From: JAHHUH01 sp045123075
Lineage (GTDB): Bacteria > Bacillota > Negativicutes > Acidaminococcales > Acidaminococcaceae
NCBI GenBank assembly: GCA_045123075.1
Contig: JBGVIJ010000056.1
Span: 1-22,050 of the forward strand
Length of the DNA stretch: 22,050 nucleotides
Direction of reading: 5' to 3'
The notes beneath the pieces were generated by a model that was not told the DNA's origin, made no database searches, and saw only the letters and a program-made list of their open reading frames with translations. Below, piece after piece: positions 7,624-14,699 of the stretch (position 1 is the first letter of the stretch; every line of letters begins with the position of its first letter). The position numbers and the translations under genes are program-made.

Positions 7624-9083
7624 TATTTGTTACCTCCTAACGGTGCCATAACTTTATGGAAGTCAGTAGCTTGTTCAAAGGTATAAGCTGCTTTCAGAAT
7701 GGTTGCTTCATCGAGCACTTTACCAATCAATTGCATACCAACGGGCATACCATCAACGAAACCACAGGGAACAGTGATCGCGGGCAAACCTGCCAAGTTA
7801 GCGGTAACAGTAGTAAAGTCCAATTCATATTTAGCGAAAGCGTCCATTTCAGTGTTGTAAGCTTCTGCCAAAACAGGAGTGGTCGGAGTCAAGAGAACGT
7901 CGCATTTTTCGAAAGCTGCTTTGAAGTCGTTGCAAATCAAGGTACGAACTTTCATTGCACGTACATAGTAGTCTTCATAGTAGCCTTTGCTCAGTACGTG
8001 GGTACCAAAGAGCAAACGAAGTTTAACTTCTTCGCCGAAGCCTTCAGTTCTGCTCAGTGCGGTCATGGAAGAAGCGGTTTGTGCTTCCATGTTACGATAG
8101 CCGTAACGAACACCGTCGAAACGAGCAAAGTTTGCACCAGCTTCGCCGTTAGCAATTACATAGAAAGCTTTTACAGCATATTCGGTGTGGGGCATGGAAA
8201 CTTCTACGATTTCAGCGCCCATTTCTTTATATTGAGCAATTGCTTTTTCAACTTCAGCTTTGATTTTAGCGTCAACGTTTTCACCAAAGTATTCTTTGGG
8301 AACGCCAATGCGCAAACCTTTAACGTCAGCAACCAATGCTTTGGTGAAGTCCGGAGTTTCTACTTCCCAAGAAGTGGAATCTCTGAAGTCTTTACCGCAG
8401 ATAGCATTGAGTACGGTAGCAGCGTCAGTTACGTCTTTAGTAACAGCGCCGATTTGGTCCATGGAAGAAGCATAAGCAGTCAAGCCCAAACGGGATACGC
8501 GACCATAGGTCGGTTTAATACCTACGCAACCAGCATAAGCAGCAGGTTGACGAAGGTCACCGCTGGTATCAGATGCCAAAGCCCAAACAGCTTCGCCAGC
8601 AGCAACAGCAGCAGCAGTAGCACAGCCACCGGTGGTGCAGTTCAAGTTCCAAGGATTGTGAACAGCGCCATTGAAGGAGTTATCAGTGGTGTTACCAATG
8701 GAGAATTCTGCCATGTTAGCTTTGCCCAGGAACACAGCGTCTTCTTTACGAAGTTCTTCAGTAACGTGAGCATCAAAAACGGTTTCTACACCTTGCATCA
8801 TTTTGGAAGCGCAAGAAGTAACTTGACCATAAATATTGATGTTGTCTTTGAAAACAACGGGGATACCAGCGAGAGGAGCAATAGCTTCGCCAGCAGCAAT
8901 TTTAGCATCAACTTTAGCAGCTTGTTCCAAAGCTTCTTCTTTGCACAGGCTGATGTAAGCGTTAACTTGTTCGTCAACAGCTGCAATGCGGTCATATACA
9001 GCGTTGGTAAGTTCAACAGCAGTAATTTCTTTGTTCACGAGTTTTTCATGCAACTCGTGAGCGGTATATTTAAACAAATCCAC
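7623..9083 (-). CDS. gatA: GatA paralogue, copy 2, with lost catalytic serines
   Basis: This is an amidase-family GatA paralogue of 486 residues, full length and uninterrupted. K79 is kept (VVFKDN), but the glycine/serine-rich segment PGGSSGGS of copy 1 is replaced by TGGCAT, with two residues deleted, so cis-Ser154 is gone. The nucleophile segment GSDTGGSIRQP reads ASDTSGDLRQP, putting Asp where Ser178 should be. Residues matching R358 and D424 remain; Y309 is Phe. I checked these codons on the complement of 8560-8650. The protein should not hydrolyse glutamine, so ammonia would have to come from elsewhere, or the subunit is structural. The start is GTG at 9081-9083, with AAGGAGG seven bases upstream. 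It overlaps gatB2 by one base. Intact frame and coupling argue against a decaying pseudogene. Confidence 0.93.
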   Translation of the reverse strand: MDLFKYTAHELHEKLVNKEITAVELTNAVYDRIAAVDEQVNAYISLCKEEALEQAAKVDAKIAAGEAIAPLAGIPVVFKDNINIYGQVTSCASKMMQGVETVFDAHVTEELRKEDAVFLGKANMAEFSIGNTTDNSFNGAVHNPWNLNCTTGGCATAAAVAAGEAVWALASDTSGDLRQPAAYAGCVGIKPTYGRVSRLGLTAYASSMDQIGAVTKDVTDAATVLNAICGKDFRDSTSWEVETPDFTKALVADVKGLRIGVPKEYFGENVDAKIKAEVEKAIAQYKEMGAEIVEVSMPHTEYAVKAFYVIANGEAGANFARFDGVRYGYRNMEAQTASSMTALSRTEGFGEEVKLRLLFGTHVLSKGYYEDYYVRAMKVRTLICNDFKAAFEKCDVLLTPTTPVLAEAYNTEMDAFAKYELDFTTVTANLAGLPAITVPCGFVDGMPVGMQLIGKVLDEATILKAAYTFEQATDFHKVMAPLGGNK

Positions 9084-9101
9084 AGTAGTTCCTCCTTTAT
9101 A

Positions 9102-9389
9102 TTATTCCATAACGCGCGGAACTTTAAAGCCGCCATTGTGTACAGCCGGAGCATCTTTCAATGCAACTTCTTGAGTTACACCTTCAACAGCAACGTCTTC
9201 ACGGAAAGCGTTGTAGATGGGCAGAATATAAGTGGTAGGTTCAACATTTTCAGTATCGAGTTTTTGCAGCTCATCAGCATAAGCAAAAATGTCATTGTAA
9301 TGTGCCAAGAAAGCTTCTTTTTCAGCTTCAGGAACAATTACTTTGGTCAGATCAGCAACACGTTCTAAGATTTCAACTGTTACTTTCAT
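9102..9389 (-). CDS. gatC: GatC paralogue, copy 2
   Basis: This 95-residue GatC paralogue matches copy 1 in length and in the family motifs FREDV, ALKDAPAV and the C-terminal FKVPRVME. The N-terminal helical half is more diverged. It begins with ATG behind AGGAAGGTG, identical to the gatC1 leader end. It is the first gene of operon 2, 18 bases before the gatA2 GTG. GatC holds GatA and GatB together, so its preservation suggests that a GatCAB-like complex still forms from the copy 2 genes. Confidence 0.92.
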   Translation of the reverse strand: MKVTVEILERVADLTKVIVPEAEKEAFLAHYNDIFAYADELQKLDTENVEPTTYILPIYNAFREDVAVEGVTQEVALKDAPAVHNGGFKVPRVME

Positions 9390-9459
9390 TTTTTCACCTT
9401 CCTAAGAAAAATATATTTAATTTTATTGACAACCATTTTGTAAATTGACAATCCGATTC

Positions 9460-9468
9460 ATTATATCA
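9460..9468 (-). promoter_or_regulatory. Extended -10 promoter of gatCAB operon 2
   Basis: The minus strand reads TGATATAAT, an extended -10 with perfect TATAAT. The -35 region is poor (ACACAG at 17 bases). It differs from the consensus promoter of operon 1, so the two operons are probably controlled differently. Confidence 0.6.
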
Positions 9469-9612
9469 CAATTTCTTCAAAACTGTGTACCCATTTTTTA
9501 AAATTTTCATCCATACAGTTATACTTTCTTCCATTTTATGTAACAGTTTTCAAATCAGAAAGAGACTTACTCAATTCAACTGCAATCTTTCATTTTAAAA
9601 TGTTATCTTCTG

Positions 9613-9685
9613 TTTCAGAAAACTCCTTTCTGAAATGAAAAGTTCTTGGCAATTTTGGCAAGAGCTTCCTAAAATAAAAAGCTCT
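9613..9685. repeat. Cluster of three hairpin-forming sequences
   Basis: TTTCAGAAA-ACTCC-TTTCTGAAA (9613-9635) is a perfect 9-bp stem. It is followed by CTTGGCAA/TTGGCAAG (one mismatch, about 9645-9662) and AGAGCTT/AAGCTCT (9661-9667 with 9679-9685). On the minus strand the first and third resemble each other (AGAACTTTTCATTTCAG against AGAGCTTTTTATTTTAG), as if one unit had been repeated. No T-run makes them clear terminators. Confidence 0.5.
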
Positions 9686-9702
9686 AAAAATTTCTTGTAA
9701 TT

Positions 9703-9718
9703 AATAATAATTATTATT
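9703..9718. promoter_or_regulatory. 16-bp AT palindrome overlapping the rubrerythrin -35, candidate operator
   Basis: AATAATAATTATTATT is a perfect palindrome whose last two bases are the first two of the TTGACA -35 box. Its composition resembles PerR/Fur-family boxes, though the spacing is not the usual 7-1-7. A repressor bound here would block RNA polymerase. Confidence 0.45.
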
Positions 9719-9745
9719 GACAGACTCCTAGAGCTATGGTATTAT
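9717..9745 (+). promoter_or_regulatory. Sigma-A promoter of rubrerythrin
   Basis: TTGACA (9717-9722), 17 bases, TATTAT (9740-9745). The expected transcript start leaves a leader of about 87 bases before the ATG, ending in GGAGG. Confidence 0.85.
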
Positions 9746-9838
9746 TAACTCAACAAAGGACAGCAAACAAAAATGCCGGTCCGAATTAAAACGAAAAAAT
9801 AAGATTCTAAATAACTTTTATTATGGAGGAAATTAACT

Positions 9839-10381
9839 ATGAAAAAATTTGTATGTCAAGTATGCGGTTATGTACATGAAGGCGAAGCAGCTCCGGAATT
9901 CTGCCCCCAATGCAGAGTACCCGCTTCCAAATTTACCGAAATGAAAGAAGAAATGGAATGGGCAGCTGAACACATCGTTGGTATCGCAGCTGACGCTCCG
10001 GAAGATATCAAAATGGATCTCCGCGCTAACTTCAACGGCGAATGCTCCGAAGTTGGTATGTACTTGGCAATGAGCCGCGTAGCTTTCCGCGAAGGTTATC
10101 CTGAAATCGGCATGTACTGGGAAAAAGCAGCTTTCGAAGAAGCTGAACATGCTGCTAAATTCGCAGAATTGTTGGGCGAAGTAGTAACCGCTTCCTCCAA
10201 GAAAAACCTCGAAATGCGCGTAGAAGCTGAAAACGGTGCAACCGCTGGTAAAATCGAATTGGCTGACCGTGCAAGAGCACTTGGTCTCCATGCAATCGCT
10301 GACACCGTATATGAAATGGGCAAAGACGAAGCTCGTCACGGCAAAGCTTTCGAAGGTCTCTTGAAACGTTACTTCAAATAA
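9839..10381 (+). CDS. Reverse rubrerythrin (rubredoxin domain first)
   Basis: Rubrerythrins reduce hydrogen peroxide, and in some clostridia also oxygen, with electrons from NAD(P)H via a redox partner, protecting anaerobes in the cytoplasm. The order here is reversed from classical rubrerythrin: an N-terminal rubredoxin-like iron site (C6, C9, C22, C25 in CQVCGY and CPQC), then a ferritin-like four-helix di-iron domain from about residue 55. The di-iron motifs are visible: E68 and E71 region, EEAEH at 100-104, and EARH at 164-167. The 180-residue length fits the reverse type. The start follows GGAGG with nine bases between. It is a single-gene unit with a strong promoter, a possible metal- or peroxide-responsive palindrome, and a terminator. 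Confidence 0.93.
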   Translation: MKKFVCQVCGYVHEGEAAPEFCPQCRVPASKFTEMKEEMEWAAEHIVGIAADAPEDIKMDLRANFNGECSEVGMYLAMSRVAFREGYPEIGMYWEKAAFEEAEHAAKFAELLGEVVTASSKKNLEMRVEAENGATAGKIELADRARALGLHAIADTVYEMGKDEARHGKAFEGLLKRYFK

Positions 10382-10404
10382 GAAACACTTCTTGTGTTAA
10401 CATC

Positions 10405-10438
10405 TCCCCGCTACTTAAGTAGCGGGGATTTTTATTTT
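10405..10438 (+). terminator. Rho-independent terminator after rubrerythrin
   Basis: CCCCGCTACTT (10406-10416) and its perfect complement (10417-10427) form a GC-rich 11-bp stem, followed by ATTTTTATTTT. A smaller AACAC/GTGTT hairpin precedes it at 10384-10398. Confidence 0.93.
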
Positions 10439-10719
10439 AAAAATTATAAAATGCTATTGCACCTAATATAGGAATAAAATAAATTAAAAAATCGCTATAA
10501 ATTTTACAAAAATTTCCCAAATAACCGCTTGTAGCTTTTATTTTCTCCCATATTATGGTAAGATAAGTTCAGATATGTGTCGCATTTGAAAACTGTTTAT
10601 ATTTTTGTACCAAGGCTTCATCATTCTTGCTTTGCCAACAGTACAAATTAGCATCTTCACGATGCGATATATTAAATTCCGGCAGTGTGTCCGGCAAATC
10701 TTTAAGGAGGTTTTTAGTT
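10439..10719 (+). other. Intergenic region and long leader of the ABC operon
   Basis: No gene is visible. After the promoter at 10529-10556 about 160 bases of leader remain before the binding-protein start. The leader contains GCATC/GATGC (10651-10665) and CCGG/CCGG (10679-10694) hairpins. I recognise no known riboswitch class. Confidence 0.45.
10529..10556 (+). promoter_or_regulatory. Sigma-A promoter of the ABC transporter operon
   Basis: TTGTAG (10529-10534), 16 bases, TATTAT (10551-10556), with AT-rich sequence upstream. It is the best match in this gap. Confidence 0.6.
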
Positions 10720-11754
10720 ATGGCTAAAAAACTTGGTTTAGTGGTAATGATGCTCATGGTAGCAGCTACCATGCTGTTGGCAGGTTGCGGCGGCAAAAAA
10801 GAAGAAAAGAAAGCTGAAGCTCCGAAAGACGGCAAAAAAATTGTTGTTTACACCTCTATGAAAGAAGTTCTCATCAAAGGTATTGTTGATGGCTTCAAAA
10901 AAGCAAACCCTGGCATCGAAGTTGACTATCAATCCGCTGGTGCTGGCAAATTGATGGCTAAAATCGCTGCAGAACGTCAATCCGGCAAAATCCTTGCTGA
11001 CGTTATCTGGACCTCTGAAGTACCTGACTTCTACAAAATGAAAAAAGAAGGCATCTTGGCTACTTACAAGAGCCCCGTTTTCAAAGAAGTATTGAATCCG
11101 TTTGAAGACTATGATGGCTCCTTCACCGCAGCTCGTCTCGGTACTTTGGGCATCATCATCAACACCGATAAAGTTAAAACTGCTCCGACCCAATGGGCTG
11201 ACCTCAAAAAACCGGAATTCAAAAACGGTTTTGCAGTAGCTAACCCGGCTCTCTCCGGCACCGCTTACATGTCTATCGCATTGTTGACCAAACAATTCGG
11301 TCCTGACTTCTTCAAAGAATTGAAAGCTAACGGTGCTCGCGTTGGTAAAGGTTCTGGCCAAGTAATCGACGATACCGCTTCTGGCGAATTGACTGCTTGC
11401 CTCGGCGTTGACTACATCACCAATGCTAAAATTGCTAAAGGCGCTCACCTCCAAATGTGCTATCCGCCTGAATTGATTATGGTTCCGTCCCCGGTTGCAA
11501 TCTTCAAAGATTCCAAACAAATGGACGCTGCTCAAAAATTTGTTGACTATCTGCTCGGCGCTGAAGCTCAACAAATGGTTGCTAACCAAGGCACCATCCC
11601 CGTTCGTGAAGACGTAAAAATCGACCCGAAATTCGGTTTGGTTTCCCCGAAAGTTGCTATCGAAAAAGGTATCAAAGTTAACTACCTCGATATCATCGAC
11701 AGCAAAGAAAAAATCGTTAAAGACTTCACCGAACTCATGCAAGTTAAAAAATAA
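10720..11754 (+). CDS. ABC transporter substrate-binding lipoprotein (Fe3+/phosphonate-type family)
   Basis: This 344-residue extracellular binding protein captures the ligand for the transporter encoded downstream. The start at 10720 is chosen because AAGGAGG lies nine bases upstream and the N-terminus is then a lipoprotein signal (MAKKLGLVV, hydrophobic core, lipobox LAGC, then a Lys/Glu-rich spacer). The mature part begins KKIVVYTSM, typical of the AfuA/FbpA/PhnS-like solute-binding group, and has SAGAGKLMAKIAAE, ADVIWTSE and a C-terminal YPPELIMVPSPVAIF segment. The tandem Tyr pair that binds iron in FbpA is not evident (VDYITN instead), so ferric iron is not assured; 2-aminoethylphosphonate or another small anion is possible. 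An attenuator-like hairpin separates it from the ATPase gene. Confidence 0.88.
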   Translation: MAKKLGLVVMMLMVAATMLLAGCGGKKEEKKAEAPKDGKKIVVYTSMKEVLIKGIVDGFKKANPGIEVDYQSAGAGKLMAKIAAERQSGKILADVIWTSEVPDFYKMKKEGILATYKSPVFKEVLNPFEDYDGSFTAARLGTLGIIINTDKVKTAPTQWADLKKPEFKNGFAVANPALSGTAYMSIALLTKQFGPDFFKELKANGARVGKGSGQVIDDTASGELTACLGVDYITNAKIAKGAHLQMCYPPELIMVPSPVAIFKDSKQMDAAQKFVDYLLGAEAQQMVANQGTIPVREDVKIDPKFGLVSPKVAIEKGIKVNYLDIIDSKEKIVKDFTELMQVKK

Positions 11755-11806
11755 TCTGTTATTGTAATACTGCTTTAACAATTATAGGATTTGTATAGTA
11801 AATCAA

Positions 11807-11838
11807 TGGCAGAACGGAAAATCCGTTCTGCCATTTTT
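11807..11838 (+). terminator. Internal terminator/attenuator between binding protein and ATPase genes
   Basis: TGGCAGAACGGA (11807-11818) pairs perfectly with 11822-11833 around an AAA loop, followed by TTTTT. Because the operon continues, it probably works as a partial terminator that keeps the binding protein in excess over the membrane components. Confidence 0.8.
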
Positions 11839-11902
11839 GCAATTTTATAATTACACCGAAAACTTCTGCATTACGCAAAATTTTCTGGAGGTTATCTTAC
11901 TT

Positions 11903-12994
11903 ATGGAAAACATTATCAAGGTTGAAGGCGTAACTAAAAGCTACGCTAAACACCAAGTTCACCAGAACTTGAGCCTGGACATTGTACGCGGCGAATGCTT
12001 TACCCTGCTCGGTCCTTCCGGTTGTGGTAAAACCGTTCTCATTCGTATGATTGCAGGCCACGAAGTTCCTGATGAAGGCAAAATCAGCATCGATAACACC
12101 ATTGTTACCGACAGTGCTACTGGCGAATATATTCCGCCTGAACGCCGTGGCTTGGGTATCGTATTCCAAGACTATGCTGTATGGCCCCACATGACTGTTT
12201 ATGAAAACATCGCTTATCCGCTGAAAATGGAAAAACGCCCCAAAGCTGAAATCGACGAATTGGTTATGCGTATGATTGACATCGTTGGTATGAAAGGCTT
12301 GGATAAACGTTTGCCTTCCGAACTTTCCGGCGGTCAACAACAACGCGTTGCTTTGGCTCGTGCACTCGTAGCTGACCCTTCCGTTATGCTGCTTGACGAA
12401 CCGTTGTCCAACTTGGACGCAAACCTGCGTGAAGAAATGCGCTTTGAAATCAAAGGCTTGCAACAAAAATTTGGCATTACCGTACTTTACGTAACCCATG
12501 ACCAAGAAGTTGCACTCGCACTTTCTGATCGTATCGCAATTATGGATACCAACGGCGCTATCCGCCAAATCGGTAGTCCGTACGAAATCTTTGAACAACC
12601 GGCAGATTTGTTCGTGTTCAAATTCATGGGCATCGCAAACTTCCTTCACGTTACCGAAAAAGCAGGCAAATTCTGCGTTGGTACTGGTGACCAAGTGGTT
12701 CCCTGGGAAGCTCCTTCCGGCAGTGCTGCTAACTGGGTAGCAGGCTTCCGTCCTTCCGATGTTACCATTAGCCGTGAACCCCAAGGCCTTAAAGGCAAAA
12801 TCCGTCGCGCTAACTTCTTAGGCGCAACCATGGACTACATGGTTGAAATCGACGGAGAAACCCTGCGTACCGAACTGGAAACCCACCACGCAATCAACGA
12901 CAACTTGATGTTCGAAGAAGGCGAAGAATGCTACATCACCTTCAAAGCATTGCACTGGTTCGACGCTAAACAACTTGAGGAGGTGGCTGAATAA
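11903..12994 (+). CDS. ABC transporter ATPase subunit 1
   Basis: This 363-residue ATP-binding subunit belongs to the MalK/FbpC/PotA-like group with a C-terminal TOBE-type domain (about 245-363). It has Walker A GPSGCGKT (followed by Val rather than the common Thr), a Q-loop in VFQDYAVWPHM, the signature LSGGQQQR, Walker B MLLDEP, D-loop SNLD and the switch His in VTHDQ, all intact. The start at MENIIK is preferred over an ATG 66 bases upstream because TGGAGG lies 11 bases before it and family members start there. Its stop overlaps the permease ATG by one base (TAATG), so translation is coupled. It energises import through the fused permease, perhaps paired with the second ATPase. Confidence 0.93.
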   Translation: MENIIKVEGVTKSYAKHQVHQNLSLDIVRGECFTLLGPSGCGKTVLIRMIAGHEVPDEGKISIDNTIVTDSATGEYIPPERRGLGIVFQDYAVWPHMTVYENIAYPLKMEKRPKAEIDELVMRMIDIVGMKGLDKRLPSELSGGQQQRVALARALVADPSVMLLDEPLSNLDANLREEMRFEIKGLQQKFGITVLYVTHDQEVALALSDRIAIMDTNGAIRQIGSPYEIFEQPADLFVFKFMGIANFLHVTEKAGKFCVGTGDQVVPWEAPSGSAANWVAGFRPSDVTISREPQGLKGKIRRANFLGATMDYMVEIDGETLRTELETHHAINDNLMFEEGEECYITFKALHWFDAKQLEEVAE

Positions 12995-14694
12995 TGGCTA
13001 AAAGCACAATCAAAAAAGATAGCGGTTTTGGCGTTGCTCAACTTATCCTCTTGATCTCCATCGCTATTCTGGTTATCTTCGTAGCATGGCCCGTATTGTT
13101 GATTTTGTTCAACGCATTCTTCGTTGAAGGCAAATTCAACAGCTTGGACTTCTACAACGTTCTTACTGAACCCGAAACCTTCCAAGCACTGAAAAACTCC
13201 TTCGTAATCGCTTGCATGACCACCGTTGGTTCTGTAATCGTAGGTACCTTCTTCGCTTGGCTGGTAACTCGTACTGACTTGCCGTACAAAACTTTCATGA
13301 AGAGCTTGTTCCTGGTTCCCTTTATGTTGCCTTCCTTCATCGGCGCATTGGCTTGGAAAATGCTCCTTTCTCCTCACTCCGGTTACATCAACAAATTGTG
13401 GATGGAAATGTTCAACACTACCGAGCCTCTGTTTAACATCTACAGCTACGCTGGTATCGCACTTGTTGAAGTTATGTACCTGTTCCCCTTCGTATTCATT
13501 CAAGTATGCGGTGCGTTGGAACGTATGGACCCCACTTTGGAAGAATCTGCACGTATTTCCGGTGCTGGCCTCTTGACCATCACCCGCAAAATTACCATTC
13601 CCTTGGTACTGCCTTCTATTATGTCCGGTGCACTTCTCATCATGTTGTACTCCATGGCACACTTTGGTACCGTAGCAGTTTTGGGTATTGAACAAGGTAT
13701 TTACAATATCCCGACTCTTATCTACGAAAAAATTCACCAATCTGCTGGTAGCTTCGCATCCATCCGTACCGGTACCGTATTGGCTACCGTATTGATTGCA
13801 TCCGCAGCTCTCATCATCTGGACTCAACAAAAAATCCTCAGCAGAGGTCACTACCAAATCATCGGCGGCAAAAGCTTCCGTCCCATGGAACTCAAACTCC
13901 GTGGCTTGCGTTACCCGCTCTTGATTTTCTGCTTGGCTTACATTGGTTTCACCATCGTATTGCCGACCGTAGTAATCTTCCTCGTTGGTGGCGTTCAAAC
14001 TTATGGCTTGTCCATTTTGGATCCCAACAACTTGTCCTTGGATAACTACAAATACATCCTCTTTGAATATGATGTTACCCGCGACGCTATCTGGAACTCT
14101 GTTACTTTGGGCTTGGCAGCAGCATTCATCACCATGTTTGCAGGTGTAATGATTTCTTACGTTATCGTTAAGATGAAAGTAAGAGGCAAAGGCATCCTGG
14201 AATTCTTGGGTATGCTGCCCTTCTCCGTACCGGGCTCCGTTATCGCACTGGGCGTAATCCTCGCTTGGAGCGGCGCTTACGGTATTAACATCTACAACAC
14301 TGTATGGATTATTCTCGTATCCTACATTGCTCGTTATATGGCATTCTCCTTGAAAGCTAACTCCGCAGCTTTGGAACAAGTACACGATTCCTTGATGGAA
14401 GCTTCTCGTTCCTGCGGTGCTTCCATGTGGCAATCCCTTAAGGATATCGTTATCCCCTTGGTTCGCCCCGGTATGATTTCCGCTTTCTTCCTTATCTTCT
14501 TGCCTGCACTTCGCGAATTGACAGTTTCCATTATGCTGTATGCACCTACCACCCGTACCATCGGTGTAGCTATCTATACCTTGAACGAAGACGGTGAAAC
14601 AGTTATGTCCACTGCACTTGCAGGTATCGCATTGATCCTCATCGTATTGGGTCAAATGCTCATCAATCATCTTACCAAGAAAGCGAGTGAATAA
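12994..14694 (+). CDS. Fused ABC transporter permease (two membrane domains in one chain)
   Basis: This 566-residue inner-membrane protein carries two BinPD-type permease domains in tandem, as in FbpB-like iron transporters. Each half has about six hydrophobic segments and a cytoplasmic EAA loop that docks an ATPase: LEESARISGAG followed by IPLVLPSI around residues 182-207, and LMEASRSCGAS followed by IPLVRPGM around 466-492. A soluble-looking linker with GGKSFRPMELK separates the halves near residue 290. Having both halves in one chain means no second permease gene is needed. The ATG overlaps the ATPase 1 stop, with GAGGAGGTGG before it. Two non-identical docking loops and two flanking ATPase genes are consistent with an asymmetric transporter. 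Confidence 0.92.
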   Translation: MAKSTIKKDSGFGVAQLILLISIAILVIFVAWPVLLILFNAFFVEGKFNSLDFYNVLTEPETFQALKNSFVIACMTTVGSVIVGTFFAWLVTRTDLPYKTFMKSLFLVPFMLPSFIGALAWKMLLSPHSGYINKLWMEMFNTTEPLFNIYSYAGIALVEVMYLFPFVFIQVCGALERMDPTLEESARISGAGLLTITRKITIPLVLPSIMSGALLIMLYSMAHFGTVAVLGIEQGIYNIPTLIYEKIHQSAGSFASIRTGTVLATVLIASAALIIWTQQKILSRGHYQIIGGKSFRPMELKLRGLRYPLLIFCLAYIGFTIVLPTVVIFLVGGVQTYGLSILDPNNLSLDNYKYILFEYDVTRDAIWNSVTLGLAAAFITMFAGVMISYVIVKMKVRGKGILEFLGMLPFSVPGSVIALGVILAWSGAYGINIYNTVWIILVSYIARYMAFSLKANSAALEQVHDSLMEASRSCGASMWQSLKDIVIPLVRPGMISAFFLIFLPALRELTVSIMLYAPTTRTIGVAIYTLNEDGETVMSTALAGIALILIVLGQMLINHLTKKASE

Positions 14695-14699
14695 TCGTC

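Larger units (their letters stand above)
9390..9838. other. Divergent control region between gatCAB2 and rubrerythrin
   Basis: No gene is visible in these 449 bases. They hold the gatC2 promoter on the minus strand, two TTGACAA direct repeats (9426-9432, 9445-9451), a set of hairpin-forming sequences at 9613-9685, a 16-bp AT palindrome, and the rubrerythrin promoter on the plus strand. Confidence 0.6.

Noticed and set aside
6184..9368. Long open frames antisense to gatCAB2 (about 500 and 570 codons)
   Set aside because: They lie opposite well-supported genes, have low-complexity Phe/Ser/Asn-rich translations and lack ribosome sites. They are a product of codon bias on the coding strand.
6181..9389. 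gatCAB operon 2 as a decaying pseudogene set
   Set aside because: All three frames are uninterrupted, with intact ribosome sites, TAATG coupling, a terminator, and many synonymous changes in the GatB tail. This points to selection rather than decay.
9426..9451. Plus-strand promoter from the TTGACA copies
   Set aside because: Neither TTGACA has an acceptable -10 at 16-18 bases, and the true rubrerythrin promoter lies at 9717-9745.
10627..10719. Upstream start for the binding protein (31 more residues)
   Set aside because: The start at 10720 has AAGGAGG and gives a proper lipoprotein signal; the longer form would bury the signal peptide.
12931..14670. 579-codon open frame antisense to the fused permease
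   Set aside because: The translation is Gln/Asn/Cys-rich without any recognisable motif, and the plus-strand permease is clearly real.
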